Position numbers and translations under genes: made by a program
Assembly (NCBI GenBank): GCA_026004795.1
Contig: BPJV01000013.1
Location: forward strand, 33,791-97,790
Length of the DNA: 64,000 nucleotides
Direction: 5' to 3'
Source of the DNA: Pirellulaceae bacterium
GTDB lineage: Bacteria; Planctomycetota; Planctomycetia; Pirellulales; Pirellulaceae
Notes under the pieces: generated by a model
The model's database searches: none
What the model saw: the letters and a program-made list of their open reading frames with translations, nothing else
What the model was told of the DNA's origin: nothing
Shown: positions 32,635 to 42,548 of the stretch, piece by piece
Numbering within the stretch: position 1 is the stretch's first letter
Layout: the number at the start of each line of letters is the position of its first letter

Positions 32635-33132
32635 ATGATTGACGAGGAAACTGGGACCATGGAAATCCCCACATTGCTACGCCAGCATTTCGAGGACCCC
32701 TACCATCGCGGTACTTGTGAACACCCGACGCACAGTGCGGAGAAGCATTGTCCTGAATCCGGCTGTGTCATTTCGATGGATGTCTTGCTGGACGCGGCCA
32801 CCAATGCCTGCCAGGAAGCCTGGTTTGACGGTCAGGGCTGCGAGGTGTGCGAAGGCATTGCGTCGATGCTGGTCGAGGATCTGGAGCGACGACCAGAGGC
32901 GCTGGCGGAGTGGGCAGCGGCCATCGAGGGCCTTAACGATCCCCCACGGAGCGTCTCGCGGCGGGCGAGCCTGTTGCGTCGTTTAGGGCTCTCCGACTTA
33001 GATGGTCTGCCCCAGGTCCCCTGTATCGATTTGCCGTTTCTCGTGTTGGGAGCGATTGTACAACAGGCAGCAGACGATGACCCTCTCGCCTGGCCGCACT
33101 TTGGTGGCCCTAGCCTGGGAGAGGAAGTTTAG
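32635..33132 (+). CDS. Divergent SufU/IscU-like scaffold protein (putative)
   Basis: In-frame part of ORF 32155..33132; likely start ATG 32635. CVISMDVLLDAATNACQEAWFDGQGCEVCEGIASMLVEDLERR and PCIDLPFLVLGAIV align by eye with SufU segments around its three Cys ligands; directly upstream of sufS-sufE. Confidence 0.55.
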   Translation: MIDEETGTMEIPTLLRQHFEDPYHRGTCEHPTHSAEKHCPESGCVISMDVLLDAATNACQEAWFDGQGCEVCEGIASMLVEDLERRPEALAEWAAAIEGLNDPPRSVSRRASLLRRLGLSDLDGLPQVPCIDLPFLVLGAIVQQAADDDPLAWPHFGGPSLGEEV

Positions 33133-33295
33133 GGAGCCTGCAGTGAGGAACCGCGCAGCACTAGGGCATACCAGATCGGCCGTTCCGGTTGGTCGCTCGC
33201 ATTTGAAGAACAGAAAGTACGTGGCCACGGAGAGCGTGGCGTGCCACGGTAGACCTGCGGTCATCTGCCGCTTGGTCTGCCATGCCTCGTGACCT

Positions 33296-35149
33296 ATGGC
33301 ATCCCCTATCGACCCAGCACTACGTGACGTCATGAATCATCCACAGACCCAATTCCCTTCCACCGACTTGGCATTCGAGGTCCGGCGAGACTTTCCGCTG
33401 CTGAATACTCAGATGCGCGGCAAGCCGCTGGTCTATCTCGACAATGGAGCGACGACTCAGAAGCCACGCCCAGTCATCGAGGTGGTCCACGACTACTATC
33501 AACGCCTCAACGCCAACGTGCACCGGGGAATGTACGAATTGAGCCAGCAGGCCACCGATGCCTATGAGGGGGCGAGGAAACGCATCGCAGCATTCATCGG
33601 AGCACCGAATCCTGCTGAATGCATCTTCACCAAGGGAACCACCGAAGCGATCAACCTGGTGGCCTTCTCCTGGGGAGGGGCCAACTTACGGTCCGGCGAT
33701 GAAGTCGTCATCACCTCGCTGGAACACCACTCCAACATCGTACCGTGGCAGATGATCTGCGAACGAACCGGTGCGAAGTTGGTCGTTGTGGAAGCCGATG
33801 CAGATGGGCATCTCGATGTCGATCGCCTAGCAGAACAATTGACCGCCCGCACGCGTCTTCTGGCAATGCAACATGTATCCAATGCTCTGGGGACGATCCA
33901 TCCGGTGGCCGAGTGCGTTGCCGTGGCGCGAGAGCGAGGGATTGTCACTCTGATCGATGGCGCTCAATGGGTGAGCCATCACCCCACCGATGTGCAGGAA
34001 CTGGGATGCGACTTTTATGCCTTCAGCGGACACAAGCTGTTCGGGCCCACAGGTATTGGCGTACTGTGGGGACGCAGTGAGCTGCTCAATGCGATGCCTC
34101 CGTTCCTCGGCGGTGGTGATATGATCGAATCGGTCACCTTCGAGAAAACCACCTACGCAGGATTGCCCAACAAATTCGAGGCGGGCACTCCGCACATTGC
34201 CGGCGCGATCGGCCTGGGTGCCGCGGTCGATTACGTGGAATCGCTTGGTTGGCAGCGCATTGCCGATTACGAACATCGGCTGGGAGAATACGCAGCCGCA
34301 CGACTGCAAGAAGTGCCCGGTATCCGTCTGTTCGGGATGAAGCCGCCGCGGGCCGCCATCTTTAGTTTTATCCTCGAACAGCCACCGATCGCTATCATCG
34401 ACTTGGCCAGAGCGTTGGACAACGAAGGAATCGCGATTCGCACGGGCCATCATTGCTGCATGCCGCTGATGCAGCGATTGCAGGTCGCGGGAACGTGCCG
34501 CGCGTCGTTGGCTTTCTACAACACGCCCGAAGATGTCGATCGTTTGGTCGACGCCCTGCAACGGCTTGTCACGCAATATCGCACCGCCTCCGGCAGTCCC
34601 CACCAGCAAAACAATCGAGATGATGCCCAGAGCTCCTCGCCGGCATTGGCCGATCAGGTCCGGTTTGCTCCACCGTCCGCGCCGTCGGTGCAAGAAGCGG
34701 CCGATCGGTTGGCAGCAGAATTCCTGGAGTTCGACGATCGCGAAAGCAAGACTGAATTGCTGATGGAGTTGGCGAACGAGGTTCCATCGATGTTCGACGC
34801 ATTGAAGTGCTTGAGCACGCCGGTCCCCGGTTGCATGAGCGAAGTGTACTTGATTGGCCGTGCGGTGCCCGACGCGCCGGATCGCTTCGAGTTTGCTGCC
34901 GATTCCAACGCGCAGATCGTGCGCGGCCTGATCGGCTTGCTGCAGCAGCTATTCTCGGGCCAACGGGTGGAGGAGATCCTCGACTTCGACACCGAGGGCT
35001 TTTTTCAGCGCATTGGACTGGATGAATTCGTGTCGACCCAACGCCGCAGTGGCCTGAGCGGTATGCTACAACGCATTCGCGCGCTAGCCGCTGGAAATAC
35101 CGAAACGGAAGAGGCGCTTTCGCCACCTCCCAGCAACGCAGCGCGGTGA
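33296..35149 (+). CDS. Cysteine desulfurase SufS fused to SufE-like domain
   Basis: 617 aa; YLDNGATTQKP, NVHRGMYELSQQATDAYE, FSGHKLFGPTGIGVLWG, FEAGTPHIAGAIGLGAA, IRTGHHCCMPLM (SufS); C-terminal LLMELANEVP...VPGCMSEVYLIG...ADSNAQIVRGLIGLLQQLFSG (SufE). Confidence 0.92.
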   Translation: MASPIDPALRDVMNHPQTQFPSTDLAFEVRRDFPLLNTQMRGKPLVYLDNGATTQKPRPVIEVVHDYYQRLNANVHRGMYELSQQATDAYEGARKRIAAFIGAPNPAECIFTKGTTEAINLVAFSWGGANLRSGDEVVITSLEHHSNIVPWQMICERTGAKLVVVEADADGHLDVDRLAEQLTARTRLLAMQHVSNALGTIHPVAECVAVARERGIVTLIDGAQWVSHHPTDVQELGCDFYAFSGHKLFGPTGIGVLWGRSELLNAMPPFLGGGDMIESVTFEKTTYAGLPNKFEAGTPHIAGAIGLGAAVDYVESLGWQRIADYEHRLGEYAAARLQEVPGIRLFGMKPPRAAIFSFILEQPPIAIIDLARALDNEGIAIRTGHHCCMPLMQRLQVAGTCRASLAFYNTPEDVDRLVDALQRLVTQYRTASGSPHQQNNRDDAQSSSPALADQVRFAPPSAPSVQEAADRLAAEFLEFDDRESKTELLMELANEVPSMFDALKCLSTPVPGCMSEVYLIGRAVPDAPDRFEFAADSNAQIVRGLIGLLQQLFSGQRVEEILDFDTEGFFQRIGLDEFVSTQRRSGLSGMLQRIRALAAGNTETEEALSPPPSNAAR

Positions 35150-35290
35150 TCGCAGCCCTTCATGCGAACCAAAACGGGCCGGGTGCCGGTCGCCAGGCGA
35201 TGCAAGTCGAGCCTGGCTAGGTTTCACGATGTTTGCTCGGCAATCAAATCGCGGCCGCAGGAGTCGCCGCCGATCACTGGCATGGCCGGT

Positions 35291-35617
35291 CTACACTGCC
35301 GGTTCGAGGTCGGAGTCGAATACCCGGACCGTTTTCCAGTTCGCCTTGTTTCGCTCGATGAATTCCACATGACGCGGAGCAGTCTGGTAGGCATCGTGGG
35401 CGGCACGATCGGCAAAGATCGTGTGGAGGGCCACGTGGAAGGCACGGTCATTGACCGGCCGGGCCAAATCTGGATTCAAGGTCCCAACGGCAAACAGTTC
35501 CTGGCCAGGATGCCCGGTCAGGTATTTCTTGCATTCGTCCATCAACTCCTGAATCTTGGCCGCCGAGGAATCCTCCAGCTCAAAATAGACCATGTGGGCT
35601 AAACGCTTGCTCATCAA
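35291..35617 (-). CDS. Dabb-family (stress-responsive alpha/beta barrel) protein
   Basis: 108 aa; HMVYFELEDSSAAKIQELMDECKKYLTGHPGQELFAVG...DRAFHVALHTIFADRAAHDAYQTAPRHVEFIE. Confidence 0.85.
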   Translation of the reverse strand: MMSKRLAHMVYFELEDSSAAKIQELMDECKKYLTGHPGQELFAVGTLNPDLARPVNDRAFHVALHTIFADRAAHDAYQTAPRHVEFIERNKANWKTVRVFDSDLEPAV

Positions 35618-36066
35618 TCGTCGTCTTCTGCTAAGTTGCGGTTGCTGTACTTTTTCTCGTCATCACGGCGTCGCAAACCGGCACGATCCATCAAGCCGCG
35701 TCGTAAGACCTCTTCGATGTGGTCGTCGTCCGGTGGCGGAGGCCCGAAGGCGCCCAGTTCTTCCGGCGAGTACTCGATAATGAACTCATGCTTGGCAAAA
35801 CGAATCTTGTCCCCGGGATCCAACCGCTTGCGACTGATGCGGAATCCATTGACCTTGGTCCCATTACGGCTACCCAGATCTTTGAGGAACCAGTAGCCTT
35901 GCTCGAGCGTCATCCGCGCATGCTGCCCCGATACGTTGGGAAAGCGGAGCACGATGTCGCAGTTCTCGCGACGCCCAATGATCAACTTGTCTTTCTTCAG
36001 CTCAATATTATCACCGCCGCCGGTCGGCACAAGCTGTCCGTAGCTAACGTCTTTGCTGGTCGTCAT
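35614..36066 (-). CDS. FHA-domain protein
   Basis: ORF 35614..36147, likely start ATG 36066; KLIIGRRENCDIVLRFPNVSGQHARMTLEQGYWFLKDLGSRNGTKVNG. 4-nt overlap with the Dabb gene. Confidence 0.9.
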   Translation of the reverse strand: MTTSKDVSYGQLVPTGGGDNIELKKDKLIIGRRENCDIVLRFPNVSGQHARMTLEQGYWFLKDLGSRNGTKVNGFRISRKRLDPGDKIRFAKHEFIIEYSPEELGAFGPPPPDDDHIEEVLRRGLMDRAGLRRRDDEKKYSNRNLAEDDD

Positions 36067-36227
36067 GGGCTTTACCTGATGTCTTGTTCGGATAAGGCTA
36101 CTTGGGCGTGAAAGAAGCACCGTGTTGGTATACATTTTAACGTGCAAAGAAAACCTTTCGTACTCAATGCCACGGCTGATTGCAGGATTTCTTTTTCTTC
36201 TGCCATACGAACCCTCATTGGCGCATC

Positions 36228-37190
36228 ATGTCTTCCACTAAATTCATCACCCACCATGCCGATTGGCGAGCGCTAGGACTGCCCTATTACCCGCTAAATG
36301 TCCACTATCGGCATCGCTTCGGCGGTCGGGTGCAGAAGATCAGTCTGGATGGTGGATTCACCTGCCCCAATGTGGATGGGACAGTGGCCATCGGTGGTTG
36401 CACGTTTTGCAGCAACCGGGCCTTCAGCCCCAGCCGCCGTGTGCGCCGCCAAGCCATCGAACGCCAGATCGAAGAAGGCATCTCCCGCTTGCGACGCCGG
36501 TATAAAAACGAACGTTTTTTGGCCTATTTCCAACCGGCGACCAATACCTATGGTCCCTTGGAGAAACTGCGGGAATTGTGGGATGCCGCGATCAGCGATC
36601 CGCGCATCCTGGGGTTGGTCATCGGTACGCGTCCCGATTGCGTGCCGGATGACGTGCTGGATCTGGTCGAGGAATTTGCTCAGCGCACCTACGTATCGCT
36701 CGAGTTGGGGGTGCAAACCATTCACGAGGCCAGCCTGCAATGGATGAATCGCGGGCATGGCCACGAGGCCTCCGTCGATGCCATGCGGCGCGCTCAGGGA
36801 CGCAGTTTCGAAATCAGTTTGCACGTCATGCTTGGACTGCCCGGAGAATCACGGGCGATGATGATGGAAACCGCCGAGCAGATCGCTCGCTGGCATCCTG
36901 CCGGGGTAAAAATCCACAACCTGTACGCGGTGAAAAGAACGCCTCTGGCCGAAGAGGTACTCACCGGAAAGGTACGGTTGTTAGAATTGGATGAGTACGT
37001 TGAGCTGCTGGCCGATTTTATCGAACGCTTGCCACCGGATACGGTCATCGAACGGCTCTCGGGGGACGCTCCCCCGGACGACCTGATCGGGCCGGCGTGG
37101 TGCCTGGAAAAAGGGGAAATCATCAAGCGACTAAAGGAAACGTTTGCCTACCGTAACACCTATCAGGGCTTTCGTTACCAAGGTGGTTGA
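36228..37190 (+). CDS. Radical SAM protein of the YhcC/TIGR01212 type
   Basis: ORF from 36180, likely start ATG 36228; KISLDGGFTCPNVDGTVAIGGCTFCSNRAF (CX7CXXC cluster), AYFQPATNTYGPLEKLRELWDAAI, GTRPDCVPDDVLDLV, VSLELGVQTIHEASLQWMNRGH. Confidence 0.92.
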   Translation: MSSTKFITHHADWRALGLPYYPLNVHYRHRFGGRVQKISLDGGFTCPNVDGTVAIGGCTFCSNRAFSPSRRVRRQAIERQIEEGISRLRRRYKNERFLAYFQPATNTYGPLEKLRELWDAAISDPRILGLVIGTRPDCVPDDVLDLVEEFAQRTYVSLELGVQTIHEASLQWMNRGHGHEASVDAMRRAQGRSFEISLHVMLGLPGESRAMMMETAEQIARWHPAGVKIHNLYAVKRTPLAEEVLTGKVRLLELDEYVELLADFIERLPPDTVIERLSGDAPPDDLIGPAWCLEKGEIIKRLKETFAYRNTYQGFRYQGG

Positions 37191-39296
37191 CTGTTCGCTC
37201 CCGCGCTGTGGATTCAGCCGGGCTATTATCCTGGAGCCTTGCCTTGAACCGGTTCCTGCCGCATCGAACCGCGTCGCGACCGAGCATCGGTAACGTTGTC
37301 CTACCGTTACTGGCCGGTATCCTTCTTGCCATCAATACCGGGTGCCCTTCGCGGCCTGCCTCTTCTGGCAATCGCAACGGGGAGCTTATCTCCCACTCTT
37401 CGGCTGGCGCCAGGGGAGATGGAGGCAGAACTTCGGCGCCGGGTGACAGGGTGCCTACCAAGCCCCACGACCTCCCTGCTTCCGATCTGGGCCACGATCA
37501 GGCCTCGCCAAGCTGGACAGTTCGCCGAGTGATCCTGCTGTTGCCTGGCGGGCCACAGCGCATCGACTTTGCCGCCGCCATCGGTCGATGCGACGTGGAG
37601 GCGGCCTATGCACAGGCAGCCGAAGGACTACGGAACGATTTTCTCGCCCTGTACGGCCCGGAACCGCTTGCGTGGGAGTCGCTGCTGCAATCCCCATTGC
37701 TGAAGTCCGGGTGGTTGGGTTCGGTGAGGCCCGGAAGTGCGATTACCGAAATGACGAGCACCCGCTTGGACTTCAACGGCAACCGCCACGTCGATGCGAT
37801 GGAATTCGCCGCTTGGTTGAAGAATGCACTGGCAGCCGATCCGCGATTCGACCTCCAGGAGTCACCTCGCGACGAGGGTGCCTGGGAAAACTCTCCCTTC
37901 GGCCCGCTGGATCTCGATGGTGATCATCGTCTTGGCCAGGCGGAATTGGCCTCTGGCGTAGAACGGCTTCCCCAATTCCAACCGGCAGACGCGGCACGGC
38001 TCAGCCTAGCTGATTTTCAAGGCCCCCCGATCGGTGACTCCCCTGATTCGATGATGAACCGAACGCCCCAATTGCTCGAGGTGCGATCGTTTCTGATTGT
38101 TCCGCCGCCGTTGTGGGAGCTCCTCCAATACTGCGCCGGATCGACCGACAGCAAACCACGGGTTGATCGACAAGGAACCATGCCCGGTGACGTTCCTTCA
38201 GAGAAGCGGGGGAAGGAAGAGGTAGAGCTAGCGGCGGCCCGTCCGAAAAGTACCGAAGATTCGCCGCGAGAAAGGTTGAAGCGTCTCGACGTGGCACAGC
38301 GTCGCGAAGTCATCTCCGTGCTGCAACTCCTCCTCCAGCAGTATTCGTATGCGGACACCATTTCGCGCGCTCAGGTGGACGATTGGGACGACGAGCAATG
38401 GAATGGTGCGGATCGCGATGGAGACGCCAGTCTCGATGCTGGGGAACTGATTGCTTGGCTGGTCGGCCCTGCAGATCATCGCATTCGAATTGAGCTGTCG
38501 TCGGTTTCCCCGGCTGCCGCCGTCAAGGATGACGATACTTTCCGTGGTGCGGAGCAGGCACAGGCCGAGGAACAGGATTCTTCGTCCTCGTCGGAGGCGA
38601 ACACGGTGCTCATTCCCGATCACGCCCCCCCACCTCCGTATCGATCTTCCTCTAGGCATCCTCTTGGTTACGGTCGACGATCCGCTATCACGATCCAGTC
38701 CACTATCGGCAGTGCTACGGTCGAGTCTGGCAGCCGCGCTGACCGACGCCAAGCAGCGAACCGAATTGGCCGACGCGTTGGGGTTGGTCTCCGCCGATGA
38801 TGTCTTTCTGGTGGACCGCGACGGGGATCGGCAGCTCAGCGACGAAGAATTCCACATGGCGTATCGCTGGCTTACCTGGGACGCATCGCTGCGCGTGGAA
38901 GGTGTGCTCGAAGCCCCTGCGGCACGTTGGTTCTACCTGGCCGATCTCGACGGCGATGGCTACTTAAGCGGTCTAGAGAGGAGGGAGTGGAGCCGTCGGT
39001 TGAGCGAACTGGACACCGATCAGGACGGGAGCCTAGTGCCCGCCGATCTCCCGATGGTGGTACGCGCCGCCGTGCGCCGCTCCCCCCGACGCGTTGCCAT
39101 CCCTTCGGCCAACTCCTCCCCAAGGGAGGTGGAGGCTCCTCTCCCGAACTGGTTCACCGCCATGGACATGAATGGTGACGGAGTAGTGGAGCCGGCAGAA
39201 TTTCTTGGCGAAAGCGAAGATTTTCGCAGTTATGATCGCAATCAAAACAGGCGTATCGAGCCCACTGAGGTTTACGACGCGCTGCCCAATCAGTAA
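37187..39296 (+). CDS. Multi-EF-hand exported protein, split by a +1 frameshift at a C7 tract
   Basis: ORF 37187..38800 (EF loops DFNGNRHVDAMEF, DLDGDHRLGQAEL, DRDGDASLDAGEL) continues in another frame as ORF 38451..39296 (DRDGDRQLSDEEF, DLDGDGYLSGLER, DTDQDGSLVPADL, DMNGDGVVEPAEF). Switch point consistent with C7 at 38625-38631. Confidence 0.8.
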
Positions 39297-39473
39297 ATTT
39301 GGGCGTCAAAATAGCACTTTTTGGTACAGTCGGCCCACCTGACAGGAATTTGACAACTACCCTTCCTGAGCATCGGCGCCCTGGGCCACCGGAAACCGAA
39401 CAGCTGAAGCAATAAGGCGCGTCGAGACGTTCGTTCGCCAGATCACCTGCACCAAGCCATTGAGAGCACCGTC

Positions 39474-40106
39474 ATGTCGTACGCACTTTTGATCGTCGAC
39501 GATCACCTCGTAGTCCGATTGGGCATTCGCAAAATCTTGGCGGGTTCCAATTATCAAGTGGTAGACGAGGCGGCCAGTGGGGAAGAAGCGTTGAAGAAGG
39601 TTGCCGAGCGGCGGCCGGATATCGTGTTGCTCGATGTCCGCTTGCCAAGCGGGGATGGCTTGCACGTCCTGGGACGCTTAAAGCTGGACTATCCGGATCT
39701 TCCCATCGTCATGTATTCCTCCTACGACAATCCGACGTACGTGGCCCGCGCTGTCGCTTTAGGCGCGTCGGGGTACGTGATGAAGAATGAGCCCCGGAAT
39801 GTGTTGCTGGAGACGCTCGATTCGGCCATTCAAGGCCAACCCGCCTGGTCGCGGGAAGAGCTTCGTCGAGTGACCGGCGCCCTGGCCACCCCCCGCATCG
39901 TGTCGGACGTGGAAGTGCCGTTGACGCAGCGTGAGAGTGATGTGTTGCGTCACATGGCCAACGGCCTGACCAACAAGGAGATCGCGCTGGCACTGGGGAT
40001 CAGCTACGAGACGGTCAAAGAGCACGTGCAGCATATCCTGCGCAAGATCGGTGTCACCGATCGTACCCAGGCGGCCGTGTGGGCAGTTCGCAAAGGGTTA
40101 ATTTGA
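39474..40106 (+). CDS. NarL/LuxR-type response regulator
   Basis: 210 aa; receiver LIVDDHLVVRLGIRKIL...DIVLLDVRLPSGDGLHVL; HTH LTQRESDVLRHMANGLTNKEIALALGISYETVKEHVQHILRKIG. Confidence 0.95.
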   Translation: MSYALLIVDDHLVVRLGIRKILAGSNYQVVDEAASGEEALKKVAERRPDIVLLDVRLPSGDGLHVLGRLKLDYPDLPIVMYSSYDNPTYVARAVALGASGYVMKNEPRNVLLETLDSAIQGQPAWSREELRRVTGALATPRIVSDVEVPLTQRESDVLRHMANGLTNKEIALALGISYETVKEHVQHILRKIGVTDRTQAAVWAVRKGLI

Positions 40107-40111
40107 ACACC

Positions 40112-41470
40112 ATGACAGATAAGAATTCGATCACCATCCAGGAGGTCACCAACTCGACACGCTCATTCTCCTACCGCCAGCCCATGAAGTTTGGTGGGCG
40201 CGTGGTGAACGACGTCACCGTGCTGCGGACCGAAATCGCTGTCACGCGGAAAGGTTCGCGCAAGAAGATCCACGGCGTCGGCGAGATGACCATGGGCAAT
40301 GCGTGGGCCTGGCCGAGTAAAATCCCGGATAAAATCACCTTGCGGTTGATGTTGGAGCTGGCCGACCGCTTAGCTGCTCGCGTCAATGAAGCCAAGATCT
40401 CTGGCGACGCCCTCCAGGTCGGCGAACAGATTCGTGGCCTGCGGGAACAGATCCGCCAGGAGATGATCACCGAGTTCAAGATGTCCGACCCCATGCCCAA
40501 GTTGGCGGCCATGGTTGCGGCAAGTCCGCTCGATGCTGCGGTGCACGACGCGTGGGGGCGGGCTCATCAGCGGAATGCGTTTCAATGCCTTTCCTCGGAA
40601 TTCCTTAATGCCGACTTGGGAGAGTACCTGGGCGAGCAGTTTGCCGGAAAGTACCCTGCCGACTATGTTTCGGCTGCCCCCAAGCCGACGATGCCGTTGT
40701 ATCACCTAGTCGGTGCATTGGATCCGCTGTCGGAGGCCGATTTGCGCACTCGGTTGAACGATGGGTTGCCCGAGACGCTCGAGGAGTGGCTGCGACTGGA
40801 AGGCATCAAGCGGCTGAAGATCAAACTCGACGGCAATGACATGGATTGGGATGTCGGGCGCATCGTGGAAGTGACACGTATCTGTGAACGGGTGGCACCG
40901 GAGCGCGACTGGAAACTGTCCTTTGATTTCAACGAGCAGTGCCCGAACGAGGATTATGTACTCGATTTGCTCGAGCGTCTGGAAAGCCTCAGCCGCCTGT
41001 CGTTCGAGCGGCTGCAGTACATCGAGCAACCTTCCCCGCGAGACTTGACGCAACGGAGCGAGTTTACGGTACACCGGTTATCACGCATCCGGCCCGTGGT
41101 GTTGGATGAAGCATTGACGGATATGGAAGCCCTGAAACTCGCCCGGCAACGCGGCTACTCCGGTATTGCGTTGAAGGCCTGCAAGGGACACACTGACTGC
41201 TTGTTCATGGGAGCGGCGGGAGCGGAATTCAATTTATTCACCTGCATGCAAGACCTCACCTGTGTCGGAGGATCCTTTTTGCATTCCGCGGCAATCGCTG
41301 CGCACTTCCCCCATATTCCTGCCATCGAAGGTAATGGTCGTCAGTATTGCCCGGCAGGCAATGAAGCCTACATGGAGGATTACGCTCCCATGTTCCGGAT
41401 TCGATATGGGACGGTTCCCACGCAATTGTTAGATGGCCCCGGCTTGGGATTCGAATGGAAGCCACTCTAG
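40112..41470 (+). CDS. Enolase-superfamily protein (mandelate racemase/muconate lactonizing type)
   Basis: Start ATG 40112; KLKIKLDGNDMDWDVGRIVEVTRIC, LSFDFNEQCPNEDYVLDLLERL, YIEQPSPRDL, RPVVLDEALTDMEALKLARQRGYSGIALKACKGHT. Confidence 0.85.
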   Translation: MTDKNSITIQEVTNSTRSFSYRQPMKFGGRVVNDVTVLRTEIAVTRKGSRKKIHGVGEMTMGNAWAWPSKIPDKITLRLMLELADRLAARVNEAKISGDALQVGEQIRGLREQIRQEMITEFKMSDPMPKLAAMVAASPLDAAVHDAWGRAHQRNAFQCLSSEFLNADLGEYLGEQFAGKYPADYVSAAPKPTMPLYHLVGALDPLSEADLRTRLNDGLPETLEEWLRLEGIKRLKIKLDGNDMDWDVGRIVEVTRICERVAPERDWKLSFDFNEQCPNEDYVLDLLERLESLSRLSFERLQYIEQPSPRDLTQRSEFTVHRLSRIRPVVLDEALTDMEALKLARQRGYSGIALKACKGHTDCLFMGAAGAEFNLFTCMQDLTCVGGSFLHSAAIAAHFPHIPAIEGNGRQYCPAGNEAYMEDYAPMFRIRYGTVPTQLLDGPGLGFEWKPL

Positions 41471-42429
41471 GTGCTCGTAGGATTTTCGGTAAATGCGCTG
41501 GACGGTTGAGCCGCCTCAGCGCCAGTCTACTCGTCGGGCTTAGTTGTCTGAGCTCACCTGGGGCGGCTCAAACCGACGCTCCTCGTCCTGCCGATCAACC
41601 ACCGCACTTGTGGGCCTCTCCGAGGTCGAATGCTTCCCACGCAGCTGCCGTACCGGAGCTGCCGTCGGCGGGAACGCAGGCCGATCGCGTCCCGTTGACC
41701 GTGGTGCCGGCTGGCTATTCCGTTACCACGCCGGTATCGCTAGCGACGCCGGAGCTGGTGGCCTGGATCCGGCGTTTGGTGCACGAAAATGTGCCAGCTC
41801 ATTATGAAGACAATCGCCAGTGGGGAAAACAGCGAGAGGTCTGGGACGGGCTGATGTGGCGTCGCGAGGGATGGAAGTTGGAGACGAAACGGCGTACTCG
41901 CTTAGTGAATTCAGGAACCTGGACGCGGTACACGATCGACCTTCCCCAGCCCCAGGAGAACCTTCACCTCGAGATCGACCAACTGGCCGTCCAACCAAAT
42001 GGCGATATCGTCTTTCGATTCTCAGTGCAAGCGCCACTGGACGTGTGGGGGCGGCTGAGTCATTGGGTACGCGACGTGCAAGTGGTCAGCATCAGTGCTG
42101 CGGCCGACGCGGCCTGTCGACTCGATCTGGCCGGGAAAGTTCGCGTGCGGGTCAATCCTTTGCAACTCCCCCCCGAGATTCAACTGCACCCCCACGTCGA
42201 TGCGGCGCGTCTCACCTTGACCCATTACCGTGTACGTCGCATCAGCCAGGTTGGCGGCGACTTCGCCAAATACTTGGGAACAAGCATGAAAGGCATCGTC
42301 GACGAGAAGATCGACGACCTGAACGCCAAGTTGGTCGAAAAGATCAACAAGCTCCTGCACCGCAATACGGAAAGCCTGCGGGTTTCCATGCAGGATTGGT
42401 GGCGCCAACACGCTGAAAAGACGCCCTGA
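41455..42429 (+). CDS. Exported hypothetical protein
   Basis: 324 aa; signal-peptide-like N-terminus (LSASLLVGLSCLSSPGAAQ), continuous coding composition; no recognised family. Confidence 0.75.
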   Translation: MEATLGARRIFGKCAGRLSRLSASLLVGLSCLSSPGAAQTDAPRPADQPPHLWASPRSNASHAAAVPELPSAGTQADRVPLTVVPAGYSVTTPVSLATPELVAWIRRLVHENVPAHYEDNRQWGKQREVWDGLMWRREGWKLETKRRTRLVNSGTWTRYTIDLPQPQENLHLEIDQLAVQPNGDIVFRFSVQAPLDVWGRLSHWVRDVQVVSISAAADAACRLDLAGKVRVRVNPLQLPPEIQLHPHVDAARLTLTHYRVRRISQVGGDFAKYLGTSMKGIVDEKIDDLNAKLVEKINKLLHRNTESLRVSMQDWWRQHAEKTP

Positions 42430-42548
42430 CGCCCCGCTCCGCGGGGCCATCGTTCGCGGCTCCGCGGGCTCGTTGGGAGTCGATCTCGAACGGGCGGGCG
42501 TCGAGAGTGCCGAGAAAACCCTCTCCAGAGCGAGAACTACTTGCCATC

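Noticed and set aside
35614-36066. FHA protein as a fifth member of the T7SS-like cluster
   Set aside because: EssC proteins use FHA domains, but this gene is about 3 kb away beyond the oppositely oriented suf genes and overlaps a Dabb gene; proximity alone is not evidence.
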